Assembly: GCF_014645315.1 (NCBI RefSeq)
Contig: NZ_BMLQ01000002.1
Span: 400,669 to 464,668 of the forward strand
Reading direction: 5' to 3'
Length of the DNA stretch: 64,000 nucleotides
Origin: Citricoccus zhacaiensis
Lineage (GTDB): Bacteria; Actinomycetota; Actinomycetes; Actinomycetales; Micrococcaceae
Shown: piece by piece, positions 27,274-35,593 of the stretch
How positions within the stretch are numbered: the stretch's first letter is position 1
Layout of the letters: each line of letters opens with the position of its first letter
Made by a program: the position numbers and the translations under genes
Notes under the pieces: model-generated
Seen by the model: the letters and a program-made list of their open reading frames with translations, nothing else
What the model was told of the DNA's origin: nothing
Databases searched by the model: none

Positions 27274-29352
27274 GTGACTGAAACCACCCCATCCCGGCAG
27301 CCCAGCGCCCGCGAGGACCTCTACCGGCACGTCAACGGTGCCTGGCTGCAGTCCAACTCGATCCCGGCGGACCAGGGTGCCTACGGGGCCTTCATGGAGT
27401 TGCGGGATGCCTCGGAACTGGCCGTGCGGCACATCGCCGAGGACGCGGCCGCGCACTTCTGGTCCGGCCCGGGCGCGGGGCGTGAGTCCGGTTCCTTCAC
27501 CGCGGGCAATGACGACGACGGCGCTCGCCGCCGGATCGGCGCCCTCTACGCGTCCTTCATGGACGAATCCGGAGTGGAGGAGCGCGGACTCGAACCGATC
27601 GTGGCCGACCTCGCCCAGATCGAGGGCGTGTCCACCCCGGAGGAGTTCATCCACCTCTCCGGCCAGCTGCAGCGTGCCGGCGTCAGCGGGCTGATCGGCA
27701 CGGGTTCCCTGAATGACGCCGGCAACCCCGAGCGCATGCTGCTGCACCTGATCCAGGACGGCCTCGGCCTGCCGGACGAGTCCTACTACCGCGAGGAGAA
27801 GTTCGCGGATCTGGTCATGGACTACCGCCAGCACGTGGACAACGTGTTCATGCTCGCCGGCATCGGCGGGGACCGGGACGAGGCCGAGCGGGACGCGGAC
27901 CGGGTGGTGGACCTGGAGACCAAGATCGCCGCCGCCCACTGGGACGTCGTCAAGGTCCGTGACGCCGTGGCCCGGTACAACCTCCTGGACCGGGACGCCC
28001 TGCTGCAGACCTTCCCGCTGGCCGAGCGCTGGCTCGAGGGTGTCGGTGCCTCCGGTGGCCGCAGCGCCGAGGTCGTCGCCTGGCAGCCGGACTTCCTGGC
28101 CGCGATGCAGACGCTGCTCGTGGAGGAGGATCTGGGCACGTGGAAGCGGTGGCTGCAGCTCCAGCTGCTCCGATCCGCTGCGCCCTACCTGACCGAGGCC
28201 TTCGTCAACGAGAACTTCGAGTTCTACGGCCGCAAGATCGCCGGCACCGAGGAGGTCCGGCCCCGCTGGAAGCGCGGCGTCGCGTTCGTGAACGGCGCCG
28301 TGGGCGAGGATGTCGGCCGGCTGTATGTGGCCAAGCACTTCCCGGCCGGCCATCAGGCCGCCATGGACAACCTCATCTCCGCCCTCATCGAGGCCTACCG
28401 CCGGTCGATCAGCACCCTCGACTGGATGGGCGAGGACACGCGCCAGAAGGCCCTCGAGAAGCTGTCCATGTTCAAGCCCATGGTGGGGTTCCCCGTGAAG
28501 TGGATCGACTACTCGTCCCTGGCCGTGGATCCGGAGGACCTCATCGCCAACGTCCGGGCCGCCCACGCCTTCGAGTTCGAACGCGACCTCGCCAAGATCG
28601 AGACGGGGCCGGACCCGGAGGAATGGCACATGACCCCGCAGACGGTCAATGCCTATTACTCGCCGCTGGAGAATGCGATCGTGTTCCCCGCCGCCATCCT
28701 CCAGCCCCCGTTCTTCGACCCGAACCGTCTGGCCGCGGAGAACTTCGGGGCTATCGGCGCGGTGATCGGCCACGAGATCGGCCACGGCTTCGACGACCAG
28801 GGCTCCCAGTACGCCGGTGACGGATCCCTGCAGAACTGGTGGACCGACGCGGACCGCGCGGCCTTCGAGGAACGCACGGCCCGGCTCGTCGGCCAGTACG
28901 AGGTGCTCAGCCCCGCTGAGGCGCCCGAGCACCGGGTCAACGGCGAGCTCACGCTCGGCGAGAACATCGGCGACCTGGGCGGACTCGGCATCGCCTCCCA
29001 GGCGTTGGGCATCTGGCGCGAGGAGAACCCCGTCTCGGACGGTGCCGACGCTGACGGTGAGGGGTCGGTCGCCGAAGGCCTCCCGGACACCGGCGGGCCG
29101 GTGGAGCGCGCCGATGCCGCCGAGGCCTCGCGCGAGCAGGACCGGGCGTTCTTCGCCTCCTGGGGCGAGTGCTGGCGCCAGCTGACCCGCACGGAGACCG
29201 CCATCACCCGCATCACCTCGGACCCGCACTCGCCCAACGAGTTCCGCTGCAACCAGGTGGTGAAGAACCTGGACGCGTTCCATGAGGCCTACGGCACCGA
29301 ACCCGGTGACGCGATGTGGCTGGACCCGGAGGACCGTGTCACCATCTGGTGA
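27274..29352 (+). CDS. M13 family zinc metallopeptidase (neprilysin-like)
   Basis: A 692-residue gluzincin of the M13 (neprilysin/PepO) family that cleaves oligopeptides. The zinc site is HEIGH at 500-504, with the third ligand in ENIGD at 563-567. NAYYSPLENAIVFPAAILQPPF and the C-terminal PGDAMWLDPEDRVTIW are classic. There is no signal peptide or membrane anchor, so it should be cytoplasmic, as for many actinobacterial PepO proteins. An acidic insertion around 588-612 (SDGADADGEGSVAEG...) precedes the last conserved block. The GTG start has AGGAG 5 nt upstream. Confidence 0.93.
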   Translation: MTETTPSRQPSAREDLYRHVNGAWLQSNSIPADQGAYGAFMELRDASELAVRHIAEDAAAHFWSGPGAGRESGSFTAGNDDDGARRRIGALYASFMDESGVEERGLEPIVADLAQIEGVSTPEEFIHLSGQLQRAGVSGLIGTGSLNDAGNPERMLLHLIQDGLGLPDESYYREEKFADLVMDYRQHVDNVFMLAGIGGDRDEAERDADRVVDLETKIAAAHWDVVKVRDAVARYNLLDRDALLQTFPLAERWLEGVGASGGRSAEVVAWQPDFLAAMQTLLVEEDLGTWKRWLQLQLLRSAAPYLTEAFVNENFEFYGRKIAGTEEVRPRWKRGVAFVNGAVGEDVGRLYVAKHFPAGHQAAMDNLISALIEAYRRSISTLDWMGEDTRQKALEKLSMFKPMVGFPVKWIDYSSLAVDPEDLIANVRAAHAFEFERDLAKIETGPDPEEWHMTPQTVNAYYSPLENAIVFPAAILQPPFFDPNRLAAENFGAIGAVIGHEIGHGFDDQGSQYAGDGSLQNWWTDADRAAFEERTARLVGQYEVLSPAEAPEHRVNGELTLGENIGDLGGLGIASQALGIWREENPVSDGADADGEGSVAEGLPDTGGPVERADAAEASREQDRAFFASWGECWRQLTRTETAITRITSDPHSPNEFRCNQVVKNLDAFHEAYGTEPGDAMWLDPEDRVTIW

Positions 29353-29397
29353 CGTGGGCGTGGCTGTAGCGGCAGTTGGTGTCCCGCCGGGGGCACG

Positions 29398-29403
29398 TAG
29401 ACT
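29398..29403 (+). promoter_or_regulatory. -10 element of a leaderless promoter (lysS)
   Basis: TAGACT lies 8 nt before a GTG and only 2 nt before an in-frame ATG; the GTG fits a leaderless start better. Confidence 0.5.
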
Positions 29404-29411
29404 GGATGACC

Positions 29412-30947
29412 GTGACCACCGAGAAGACTCCGACCTCCGCGACCCCCGCCACCAGTGCCGACCAGCGTCAGGTGCGCCAAGACAAGCGCGCCGAGATCCT
29501 GGCAGCCGGCGGCGAGGCGTACCCGGTCTCCGTCGGGCGCACCCACTCCCTGCAGCAGGTCCGTGAGGCCTATCCCGACCTCGAGCCGGGCTCGGAGACG
29601 GGGGACACGGTCGGCGTCGCCGGCCGCGTGGTGTTCCTGCGGAACACCGGCAAGCTGTGCTTCGCCACCTTGCAGGAAGGCGGCGACGGCGGCGAAGGCG
29701 TCCGCCTGCAGGTCATGGTCTCCCTGGCGAACGTCGGCGAGGACTCCCTCGCGGACTGGAAGCACCTGGTGGACCTCGGCGACCACCTGGCCGTGAGCGG
29801 CGAGGTCATCGCCTCGCGCCGCGGCGAGCTGTCCATCATGGCCGACTCCTGGCAGATGGCCTCCAAGGCCCTGCGGCCGTTGCCCGTGCTGCACGCCGAA
29901 CTCAACGAGGAGACCCGGGTCCGCCAGCGCTATGCGGATCTGATCGTGCGGCCCGAGGCTCGGAAGATGGTGCACACCCGTGCCGCCATCATCCGCTCGA
30001 TCCGCTCCACCCTGGAAGCGCGCGACTACGTCGAGGTCGAGACCCCGGTCCTGCAGCTCATCCACGGCGGCGCGCACGCGCGTCCGTTCGAGACGCACCT
30101 GAACGCCTTCGACCAGGGCATGACGTTGCGCATCGCTACGGAGCTCTACCTCAAGCGGGCCGTGGTCGGCGGGATCGACCGTGTGTTCGAGATCGGCCGC
30201 GTCTTCCGCAATGAAGGCGTGGACTCCACGCACTCACCCGAGTTCACGACCTTGGAGTCCTACGAGGCCTGGGCCGACATGTACGTCATGGCGGACCGCA
30301 TGAAGGAGATGATCCTCCACGCTGCGGATGCCGTGGGCGCCGGTCGAACGGTCGAGACCCCCAACGGCACCGTCGACCTGGACGGGGACTGGGCCTGGGT
30401 CGAGGTCTACCCCGGGCTGTCCGAGGCCGTGGGCCAGGAGATCACCCCGGACACCACCGTCGAGGAATTGCGGGCGGTCGCCGAGAAGCACGAGGTGAGG
30501 TTCGATCCGTTCTGGGACGCCGAGAAGATGGTCATCGAGCTGTTCGGCGAGATCGTCGAACCGACCCTGATCAACCCGACCTTCGTCTACAACTACCCGC
30601 CCGCCGCACAGCCGCTGGCCCGCCCGCACCGTGACCAGCCGGGGGTCATCGAGGCCTGGGACCTGATCATCGGTGGAATGGAGCGTGGGACCGCGTTCTC
30701 CGAGCTGATCGACCCGGTCATCCAGCGCGAACGGCTCGTGGAGCAGTCCCGGGCCTCAGCCGCCGGTGACGACGAGGCGATGCAGTTCGACGAGGACTTC
30801 CTGCGGGCCCTCGAGTACGGGGCCCCGCCCATGGGCGGTATCGGCCTCGGCATCGACCGGCTCGTCATGCTCTTCACCGGAGCCGGTATCAGGGAGACGA
30901 TCCTGTTCCCGCTGCTCAAGCCAGAGGCGCCCGGGGGCGATCACTGA
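29412..30947 (+). CDS. lysS: lysyl-tRNA synthetase (class II)
   Basis: Charges tRNA-Lys. The 511-residue enzyme has an N-terminal OB-fold anticodon-binding domain (about 45-150, VGVAGRVVFLRNTGKLCFATL). The class II core has motif 2 in RVFRNEGVDSTHSPEFTTLE and motif 3 in GIGLGIDRLVMLFTG. It is a plain LysS, without the fused MprF/LysX-type membrane domain known from mycobacteria. The GTG start was chosen from the -10 spacing; an ATG two codons upstream is the alternative. Its stop overlaps the ATG of the next gene (TGATG). Confidence 0.97.
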   Translation: MTTEKTPTSATPATSADQRQVRQDKRAEILAAGGEAYPVSVGRTHSLQQVREAYPDLEPGSETGDTVGVAGRVVFLRNTGKLCFATLQEGGDGGEGVRLQVMVSLANVGEDSLADWKHLVDLGDHLAVSGEVIASRRGELSIMADSWQMASKALRPLPVLHAELNEETRVRQRYADLIVRPEARKMVHTRAAIIRSIRSTLEARDYVEVETPVLQLIHGGAHARPFETHLNAFDQGMTLRIATELYLKRAVVGGIDRVFEIGRVFRNEGVDSTHSPEFTTLESYEAWADMYVMADRMKEMILHAADAVGAGRTVETPNGTVDLDGDWAWVEVYPGLSEAVGQEITPDTTVEELRAVAEKHEVRFDPFWDAEKMVIELFGEIVEPTLINPTFVYNYPPAAQPLARPHRDQPGVIEAWDLIIGGMERGTAFSELIDPVIQRERLVEQSRASAAGDDEAMQFDEDFLRALEYGAPPMGGIGLGIDRLVMLFTGAGIRETILFPLLKPEAPGGDH

Positions 30948-31222
30948 TGGCAAGTTTCTGGGATTACTTCTCCGTCCTGGCCCCCTCCGTGGGTCTGGCC
31001 CTGATCTTCTGGCTCGTCATGCGGTCGGTGTTCCGGGTGGACACCGGAGAGCGCCAGGCCAAGGCGGAACTCGAGGAACGCGAGGCGCAGGAATGGGCTC
31101 GCCAGCGCGCAGAGCAGGGCTCAGCAGCGGACCTGCAGAACGGCTCAGATCATGCAGACGGAGTTGATCAGCTCGACGGCTCCGGCCGGCCCGACGGACG
31201 CGGTCAGCCCCCCCGCGACTGA
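30947..31222 (+). CDS. small single-pass membrane protein
   Basis: A 91-residue protein with one N-terminal membrane helix (about 8-27, YFSVLAPSVGLALIFWLVM). A charged, probably helical stretch follows (DTGERQAKAELEEREAQEW), then a polar Gly/Asp-rich tail. There is no recognised domain. The start codon overlaps the lysS stop, so it is co-translated with lysS; a gene of this kind between lysS and lsr2 is a familiar actinobacterial arrangement, though its role is unknown. Confidence 0.7.
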   Translation: MASFWDYFSVLAPSVGLALIFWLVMRSVFRVDTGERQAKAELEEREAQEWARQRAEQGSAADLQNGSDHADGVDQLDGSGRPDGRGQPPRD

Positions 31223-31611
31223 ACCTCCGGACACTTCTGGGCGCCGCGTGGCAGGGTTTCACTCCCTGGATCCAGAGAAATTGGATACCGGGAAAACAAC
31301 CCCATTCTGGTGCCAATGGCACGCGAATATGTCACTCCTTGATCCGTGAATACCCTGTCACATCAGGCTGAAAGACAGCGATGAGGATCTTTGCTGTTCG
31401 GAATCATCACGCATTCGAAACCTGTGAGTTCGCATGGAATGATGGCGTGCAAGCCCTTCTGAGTTGAAGGTTTCTTATCCTCTCGGCAATACTCGGCATT
31501 AGGATCAAAATCAGTGGATCAGATTCCAGATTGCCGATGCATTGTCCGTGGATCACCGCGGCCGATTGAACGGATGCTGGAGAGGGAATAGCAGAACACC
31601 TAGGGGGAGTC
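31223..31611. other. relatively AT-rich non-coding region upstream of lsr2
   Basis: By hand count 31261-31560 is about 49% GC (148 of 300), against roughly 70% in the flanking genes. No credible gene is present. It contains a GTGCC-AAT-GGCAC hairpin (31310-31322), the palindrome CTGGATCCAG (31266-31275), a TAGGAT hexamer at 31500-31505, and TTGAAG with AATACT 18 nt later (31464-31493) as candidate promoter elements. It probably holds the lsr2 control region and a long leader. Confidence 0.7.
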
Positions 31612-31911
31612 TTGGCACAGAAAGTGGAAGTGGTCTTGGTTGACGATCTGGACGGAACACCGGCCGAAGAAACCGTTCAGTTCTCCTTGGACGGGCGTCA
31701 CTACGAAATCGACCTTTCGGTGGAGCACGCCAAGGAATTGCGCACGACCCTGAAGGGGTACATCCGCAAGGCCCGCGCTGTGGCGCCGCCGGCCCCCGCC
31801 AATGAGGCGGCGAAGATCCGTGAGTGGGCCGCGGACAACGGTTACGAGGTGTCCCGCCGAGGACGGTTGCACCGGGAAATCGTCGAGGCCTACCGGAACG
31901 CGAAGAAGTAG
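31612..31911 (+). CDS. lsr2: Lsr2-like nucleoid-associated protein
   Basis: A 99-residue H-NS-like protein that bridges DNA and silences AT-rich genes in Actinobacteria. The N-terminal dimerisation domain has VEVVLVDDLDGTPAEETVQF and YEIDLSVEHAKELR. A flexible linker follows, then the DNA-binding domain REWAADNGYEVSRRGRLHREI with the RGR minor-groove hook. The start is a TTG preceded by GGGGGAG, matching the conserved MAQKVEVVLVDD N-terminus. The AT-rich region immediately upstream suggests autoregulation (inference). A 16-bp hairpin ends the unit. Confidence 0.95.
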   Translation: MAQKVEVVLVDDLDGTPAEETVQFSLDGRHYEIDLSVEHAKELRTTLKGYIRKARAVAPPAPANEAAKIREWAADNGYEVSRRGRLHREIVEAYRNAKK

Positions 31912-31967
31912 TCGGTGGCGCGGTAGGGCGGACCGCTCCGCTCCCGCCCCGCGCTTCACCCACGCCC

Positions 31968-32009
31968 CTTCGGGCGGCTGTTCTCCCAGTGGCGAACAGC
32001 CGCCCGAAG
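31968..32009 (+). terminator. terminator hairpin after lsr2, also holding a GTTC/GAAC palindrome
   Basis: A perfect 16-bp stem (CTTCGGGCGGCTGTTC and its complement) with a 10-nt loop. The loop-proximal GTTC-N10-GAAC (31980-31997) sits just upstream of the clpC -10 element and partly resembles ClgR operators. Confidence 0.7.
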
Positions 32010-32024
32010 TCGTCCTGCGGTGCG

Positions 32025-32030
32025 TAGCAT
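32025..32030 (+). promoter_or_regulatory. -10 element of the clpC promoter
   Basis: TAGCAT, 30 nt before the clpC ATG, leaving a short leader with AAGGAG at 32047-32052. Confidence 0.55.
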
Positions 32031-32060
32031 CGACACCACAGTCAGCAAGGAGTGTGCCCA

Positions 32061-34598
32061 ATGTTTGAGAGATTCACGGACCGTGCCCGGCGGGTGGTGG
32101 TACTCGCGCAGGAAGAAGCGCGGATGCTCAACCACAGCTACATCGGTACCGAGCACATCCTGCTCGGTCTGATCCACGAAGGCGAAGGAGTGGCCGCCAA
32201 GGCCCTCGAGTCGCTCAACATCTCCCTGGGCGCCGTGCGCGAGCAGGTCCAGGAAATCATCGGCCAGGGTCAGCAGACCCCGTCCGGCCACATCCCCTTC
32301 ACGCCGCGGGCGAAGAAGGTCCTGGAGCTCTCCCTGCGCGAGGCCCTCCAGCTGGGCCACAATTACATCGGTACCGAGCACATCCTGCTGGGGCTGATCC
32401 GCGAGGGCGAGGGCGTGGCCGCCCAGGTGCTGGTGAAGCTCGGCGCTGACCTGAACCGGGTCCGCCAGACCGTCATCCAGTTGCTCTCCGGCTACCAGGG
32501 CGGTGCCGGCGGCAAGGAGACCGCAGGAGCCGGCGTCTCCGCCGGCGGCCAGTCCGAGGGGGCCCCGGCCGGCTCGGTGGTGTTGGACCAGTTCGGCCGC
32601 AACCTGACCGCCGCAGCCCGCGAGGGCAAGCTGGACCCGGTCATCGGACGGGCCCTGGAGATGGAGCGGGTCATGCAGGTGCTGTCCCGCCGCACCAAGA
32701 ACAACCCCGTGCTCATCGGTGAGCCCGGCGTCGGCAAGACCGCCGTGGTGGAGGGACTGGCCCAGGCCATTGTCCGCAACGATGTCCCGGAAACCCTGAT
32801 GGACAAGCAGCTGTACACGCTGGATCTCGGCTCGCTGGTGGCCGGTTCCCGCTACCGCGGTGACTTCGAGGAGCGCCTGAAGAAGGTCCTCAAGGAGATC
32901 CGCACCCGTGGGGACATCATCCTGTTCATCGACGAGATCCACACTCTCGTGGGTGCGGGTGCCGCCGAGGGTGCCATCGATGCCGCGTCGATCCTCAAGC
33001 CGATGCTGGCCCGCGGCGAGCTGCAGACCATCGGTGCCACCACCCTGGACGAGTACCGCAAGCACATCGAGAAGGATGCCGCGCTGGAGCGCCGCTTCCA
33101 GCCGATCCAGGTCAACGAGCCCTCCGTCGAGGAGACCACCGAGATCCTCCGGGGGCTGCGTGACCGCTACGAGGCACACCACCGTGTCTCGATCACGGAT
33201 GAGGCCCTGAAGTCGGCCGCCACCCTGGCTGACCGGTACGTCTCGGACCGGTTCCTGCCGGACAAGGCCATCGACCTGATCGATGAGGCCGGGGCGCGGC
33301 TGCGCATCAAGCGGATGACCACGCCGCCGGAGATCAAGGAGTTCGAGGCCCGGATCGCCGAGGTCCGTGCCGAGAAGGAGGCCGCCATCGACGGCCAGGA
33401 CTTCGAGGGTGCCGCCAACCTGCGCGACCAGGAGCAGAAGCTCACGGACGAGCGCAACCAGAAGGAAGAGGAATGGCGGACCTCCGTCACCGAGGGCATC
33501 GCCGAGGTGGATGACGATCTCATCGCCGAGGTGCTCTCCACCTCCACCGGCATCCCGGTCTTCAAGCTCACCGAGGAGGAGACCGACCGCCTGCGCAACA
33601 TGGAGGCCGAACTCCATCAGCGGGTCATCGGCCAGAACGAGGCCATCAAGTCGCTGTCCCAGGCGATCCGCCGGACCCGCGCGGGCCTGAAGGATCCGAA
33701 CCGCCCCTCCGGCTCGTTCATCTTCGCCGGGCCCACGGGCGTCGGCAAGACCGAGCTGGCGAAGGCCCTGGCAGAGTTCCTGTTCGGTGACGAGGAAGCG
33801 CTCATCACGCTGGACATGTCCGAATTCCAGGAGAAGCACACCGTCTCCCGCCTCTTCGGTGCCCCTCCCGGATATGTCGGCTACGAGGAAGGCGGCCAGC
33901 TGACGGAGAAGGTCCGCCGGCGCCCGTTCTCCGTGGTGCTGTTCGACGAGGTGGAGAAGGCCCACGCGGACCTGTTCAACTCGCTGCTGCAGATCCTGGA
34001 GGACGGCCGTCTGACCGACTCCCAGGGCCGTGTGGTGGACTTCAAGAACACCGTGATCATCATGACCACGAACCTCGGCACCAAGGACATCTCCAAGGGC
34101 GTCATGACGGGCTTCCAGTCCGCCGCGGACACCCAGACCGGGTACGACCGCATGAAGGGCAAGGTCCAGGAGGAGCTGCGCCAGCACTTCCGGCCGGAGT
34201 TCCTCAACCGCGTGGACGACGTGATCGTCTTCCCGCAGCTGTCCAAGGGCGAGATCGTGCAGATCGTGGACCTGTTCATCGCACGCCTGCAGAAGCGCCT
34301 GGACGAGCAGGACCTCACCATCAGCGTGTCCACCCCGGCCAAGGAGTTCCTGGCCCATCGGGGCTACGACCCGGCCATGGGCGCCCGCCCGTTGCGCCGC
34401 ACCATCCAGCACCTCGTGGAGGACCAGCTCTCCGAGCGAATCCTCTTCGGGGAGATCACGCCGGGTTCCGCCATCAGCGTGGGTCTGGAAGGGGAGGCGG
34501 AGACGGCCAAGCTCACCTTCACCGTCGCCCACCAGCCCGAGGTCCTGGAAGCGGCCCCCGAGCACCCGGAGATCGAGGCCTCGGCCTCCGGACAGTAG
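32061..34598 (+). CDS. clpC: ATP-dependent Clp protease ATPase subunit ClpC
   Basis: Hsp100 unfoldase that feeds substrates to ClpP. The 845-residue protein has two N-terminal Clp repeat motifs ([19 protein letters not shown] and [19 protein letters not shown]). The first AAA+ module has Walker A GEPGVGKT at about 220. A UVR-type coiled-coil region ([20 protein letters not shown]) lies between the modules, and the second has GPTGVGKT at about 557. The ClpP-docking loop region lies in the second module. The C-terminal ~20 residues are acidic and variable. AAGGAG lies 8 nt before the ATG. Confidence 0.97.
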   Translation: MFERFTDRARRVVVLAQEEARMLNHSYIGTEHILLGLIHEGEGVAAKALESLNISLGAVREQVQEIIGQGQQTPSGHIPFTPRAKKVLELSLREALQLGHNYIGTEHILLGLIREGEGVAAQVLVKLGADLNRVRQTVIQLLSGYQGGAGGKETAGAGVSAGGQSEGAPAGSVVLDQFGRNLTAAAREGKLDPVIGRALEMERVMQVLSRRTKNNPVLIGEPGVGKTAVVEGLAQAIVRNDVPETLMDKQLYTLDLGSLVAGSRYRGDFEERLKKVLKEIRTRGDIILFIDEIHTLVGAGAAEGAIDAASILKPMLARGELQTIGATTLDEYRKHIEKDAALERRFQPIQVNEPSVEETTEILRGLRDRYEAHHRVSITDEALKSAATLADRYVSDRFLPDKAIDLIDEAGARLRIKRMTTPPEIKEFEARIAEVRAEKEAAIDGQDFEGAANLRDQEQKLTDERNQKEEEWRTSVTEGIAEVDDDLIAEVLSTSTGIPVFKLTEEETDRLRNMEAELHQRVIGQNEAIKSLSQAIRRTRAGLKDPNRPSGSFIFAGPTGVGKTELAKALAEFLFGDEEALITLDMSEFQEKHTVSRLFGAPPGYVGYEEGGQLTEKVRRRPFSVVLFDEVEKAHADLFNSLLQILEDGRLTDSQGRVVDFKNTVIIMTTNLGTKDISKGVMTGFQSAADTQTGYDRMKGKVQEELRQHFRPEFLNRVDDVIVFPQLSKGEIVQIVDLFIARLQKRLDEQDLTISVSTPAKEFLAHRGYDPAMGARPLRRTIQHLVEDQLSERILFGEITPGSAISVGLEGEAETAKLTFTVAHQPEVLEAAPEHPEIEASASGQ

Positions 34599-34650
34599 GA
34601 GTCGGCCCCGCCGTCAGTTCGGCCCCGTGCTTGACGGCAACGGATGCCGA

Positions 34651-34680
34651 GAGGACCCGCCCCGTCAGGGGCGGGTCCTC
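34651..34680 (+). terminator. terminator hairpin after clpC
   Basis: A perfect 13-bp stem (GAGGACCCGCCCC and its complement) with a GTCA tetraloop. Confidence 0.85.
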
Positions 34681-34713
34681 TGCCGTAGGGGCCGGATGCC
34701 GCTGCCGCAGTCC

Positions 34714-34719
34714 TACACT
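34714..34719 (+). promoter_or_regulatory. -10 element of a leaderless promoter (acetyltransferase)
   Basis: TACACT ends 6 nt before the ATG of the amino-acid acetyltransferase. Confidence 0.5.
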
Positions 34720-34725
34720 GAACTG

Positions 34726-35238
34726 ATGGACTCCACTGAACCCGTCATCCGGCCCGCGCGCACGCAGGACGTCCAGGCCATCCGCGCCCTCGTGGATCCG
34801 CTGGCGCGTGATCGCGTGCTGCTGCAGAAGGAGGCCGTGGCCTACTACGAGGCCATCCAGGAGTTCACGGTGGCCGAGGCGCCGGACGGCACCCTGGCGG
34901 GATTCGGCGCCCTCCACGTGATCTGGGAGGACATCGCCGAGGTGCGCACGCTGGCGACGTCGAGTCAGTGGCGCGGCCACGGGGTGGGCCACCGCATCCT
35001 GGACCGCCTGCTGGATCGGGCCCGTGCGCTGGGCGTGTCCCGGGTGTTCTGTCTGACGTTCGAGGTCGATTTCTTCGGCCGCCACGGATTCTCGGTCATG
35101 GCAGACCAGTCCGTCGTCGACCCGGAGGTCTACTCCGAGCTGCTGCGCTCTCAGGACGAGGGCGTGGCCGAGTTCCTGGATCTGGCCCGGGTCAAGCCCA
35201 ACACCCTCGGCAACACCCGCATGATCATCACCCTGTAG
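34726..35238 (+). CDS. argA: GNAT acetyltransferase, probable amino-acid N-acetyltransferase
   Basis: A 170-residue GNAT enzyme resembling the short ArgA-type amino-acid N-acetyltransferases (as Rv2747 in Mycobacterium tuberculosis), which make N-acetylglutamate for arginine synthesis. The acetyl-CoA-binding motif A lies in EVRTLATSSQWRGHGVGHRIL. The segment RVFCLTFEVDFFGRHGFSV, the KPNTLGNTRMI end and the early IRPARTQDVQAIRALVDPLA are characteristic. The gene is near clpC and radA, as in related actinobacteria. The symbol reflects family similarity; activity is inferred. Confidence 0.75.
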   Translation: MDSTEPVIRPARTQDVQAIRALVDPLARDRVLLQKEAVAYYEAIQEFTVAEAPDGTLAGFGALHVIWEDIAEVRTLATSSQWRGHGVGHRILDRLLDRARALGVSRVFCLTFEVDFFGRHGFSVMADQSVVDPEVYSELLRSQDEGVAEFLDLARVKPNTLGNTRMIITL

Positions 35239-35257
35239 CCACAGCTCGGGGTGCCGT

Positions 35258-35281
35258 GTTTGACTGCAGGGGCAAGGGTCG
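35258..35281 (+). promoter_or_regulatory. possible SigB/SigF-type promoter of csbD
   Basis: GTTT-N14-GGGTCG resembles the general-stress sigma consensus GTTT-N14-16-GGGTAT, 38 nt before the CsbD start. Confidence 0.35.
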
Positions 35282-35318
35282 GCAGGTGCCGGCCGTTCAC
35301 CGTAGCGAGGAGGAGACC

Positions 35319-35516
35319 ATGGGTACCGGAGATCGCTTTGAGAACAAGGCCGACGAGGTCAAGGGCCAGGCCAAGCAGGGTCTGGGCGACGTGACGGACA
35401 ACGACCGTCTGAAGAACGAGGGCCGGGCCGATGAGGCCAAGGCCGGGATCAAGGACAAGGTCGAGGACGTCAAGGACGCCGCCAAGGACATCTTCGGCGG
35501 AAACAAGAACACCTGA
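35319..35516 (+). CDS. CsbD-family stress protein
   Basis: A 65-residue, highly charged Lys/Asp/Glu-rich protein with the CsbD pattern: DRFENKADEVKGQAKQGLGD, then DRLKNEGRADEAKAGIKDKV. CsbD-like proteins are abundant, small, mostly helical general-stress proteins of unknown mechanism. A strong Shine-Dalgarno (GAGGAGGAG) precedes the ATG. A general-stress sigma-like promoter upstream is consistent with the known SigB dependence of csbD in Bacillus subtilis. It converges on mutY with ~77 bp between. Confidence 0.88.
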   Translation: MGTGDRFENKADEVKGQAKQGLGDVTDNDRLKNEGRADEAKAGIKDKVEDVKDAAKDIFGGNKNT

Positions 35517-35593
35517 CCAACGCAGTCGCCGGAGTCACCGCTCGCCGTCCAGAGGTCGGCCGTGGATTCCGGCACCGGACGGCCCGGGGGCCC

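Noticed and set aside
31956..34565. 869-codon minus-strand frame antisense to clpC
   Set aside because: A shadow of a highly conserved gene; the residue pattern mirrors the third-codon bias of clpC.
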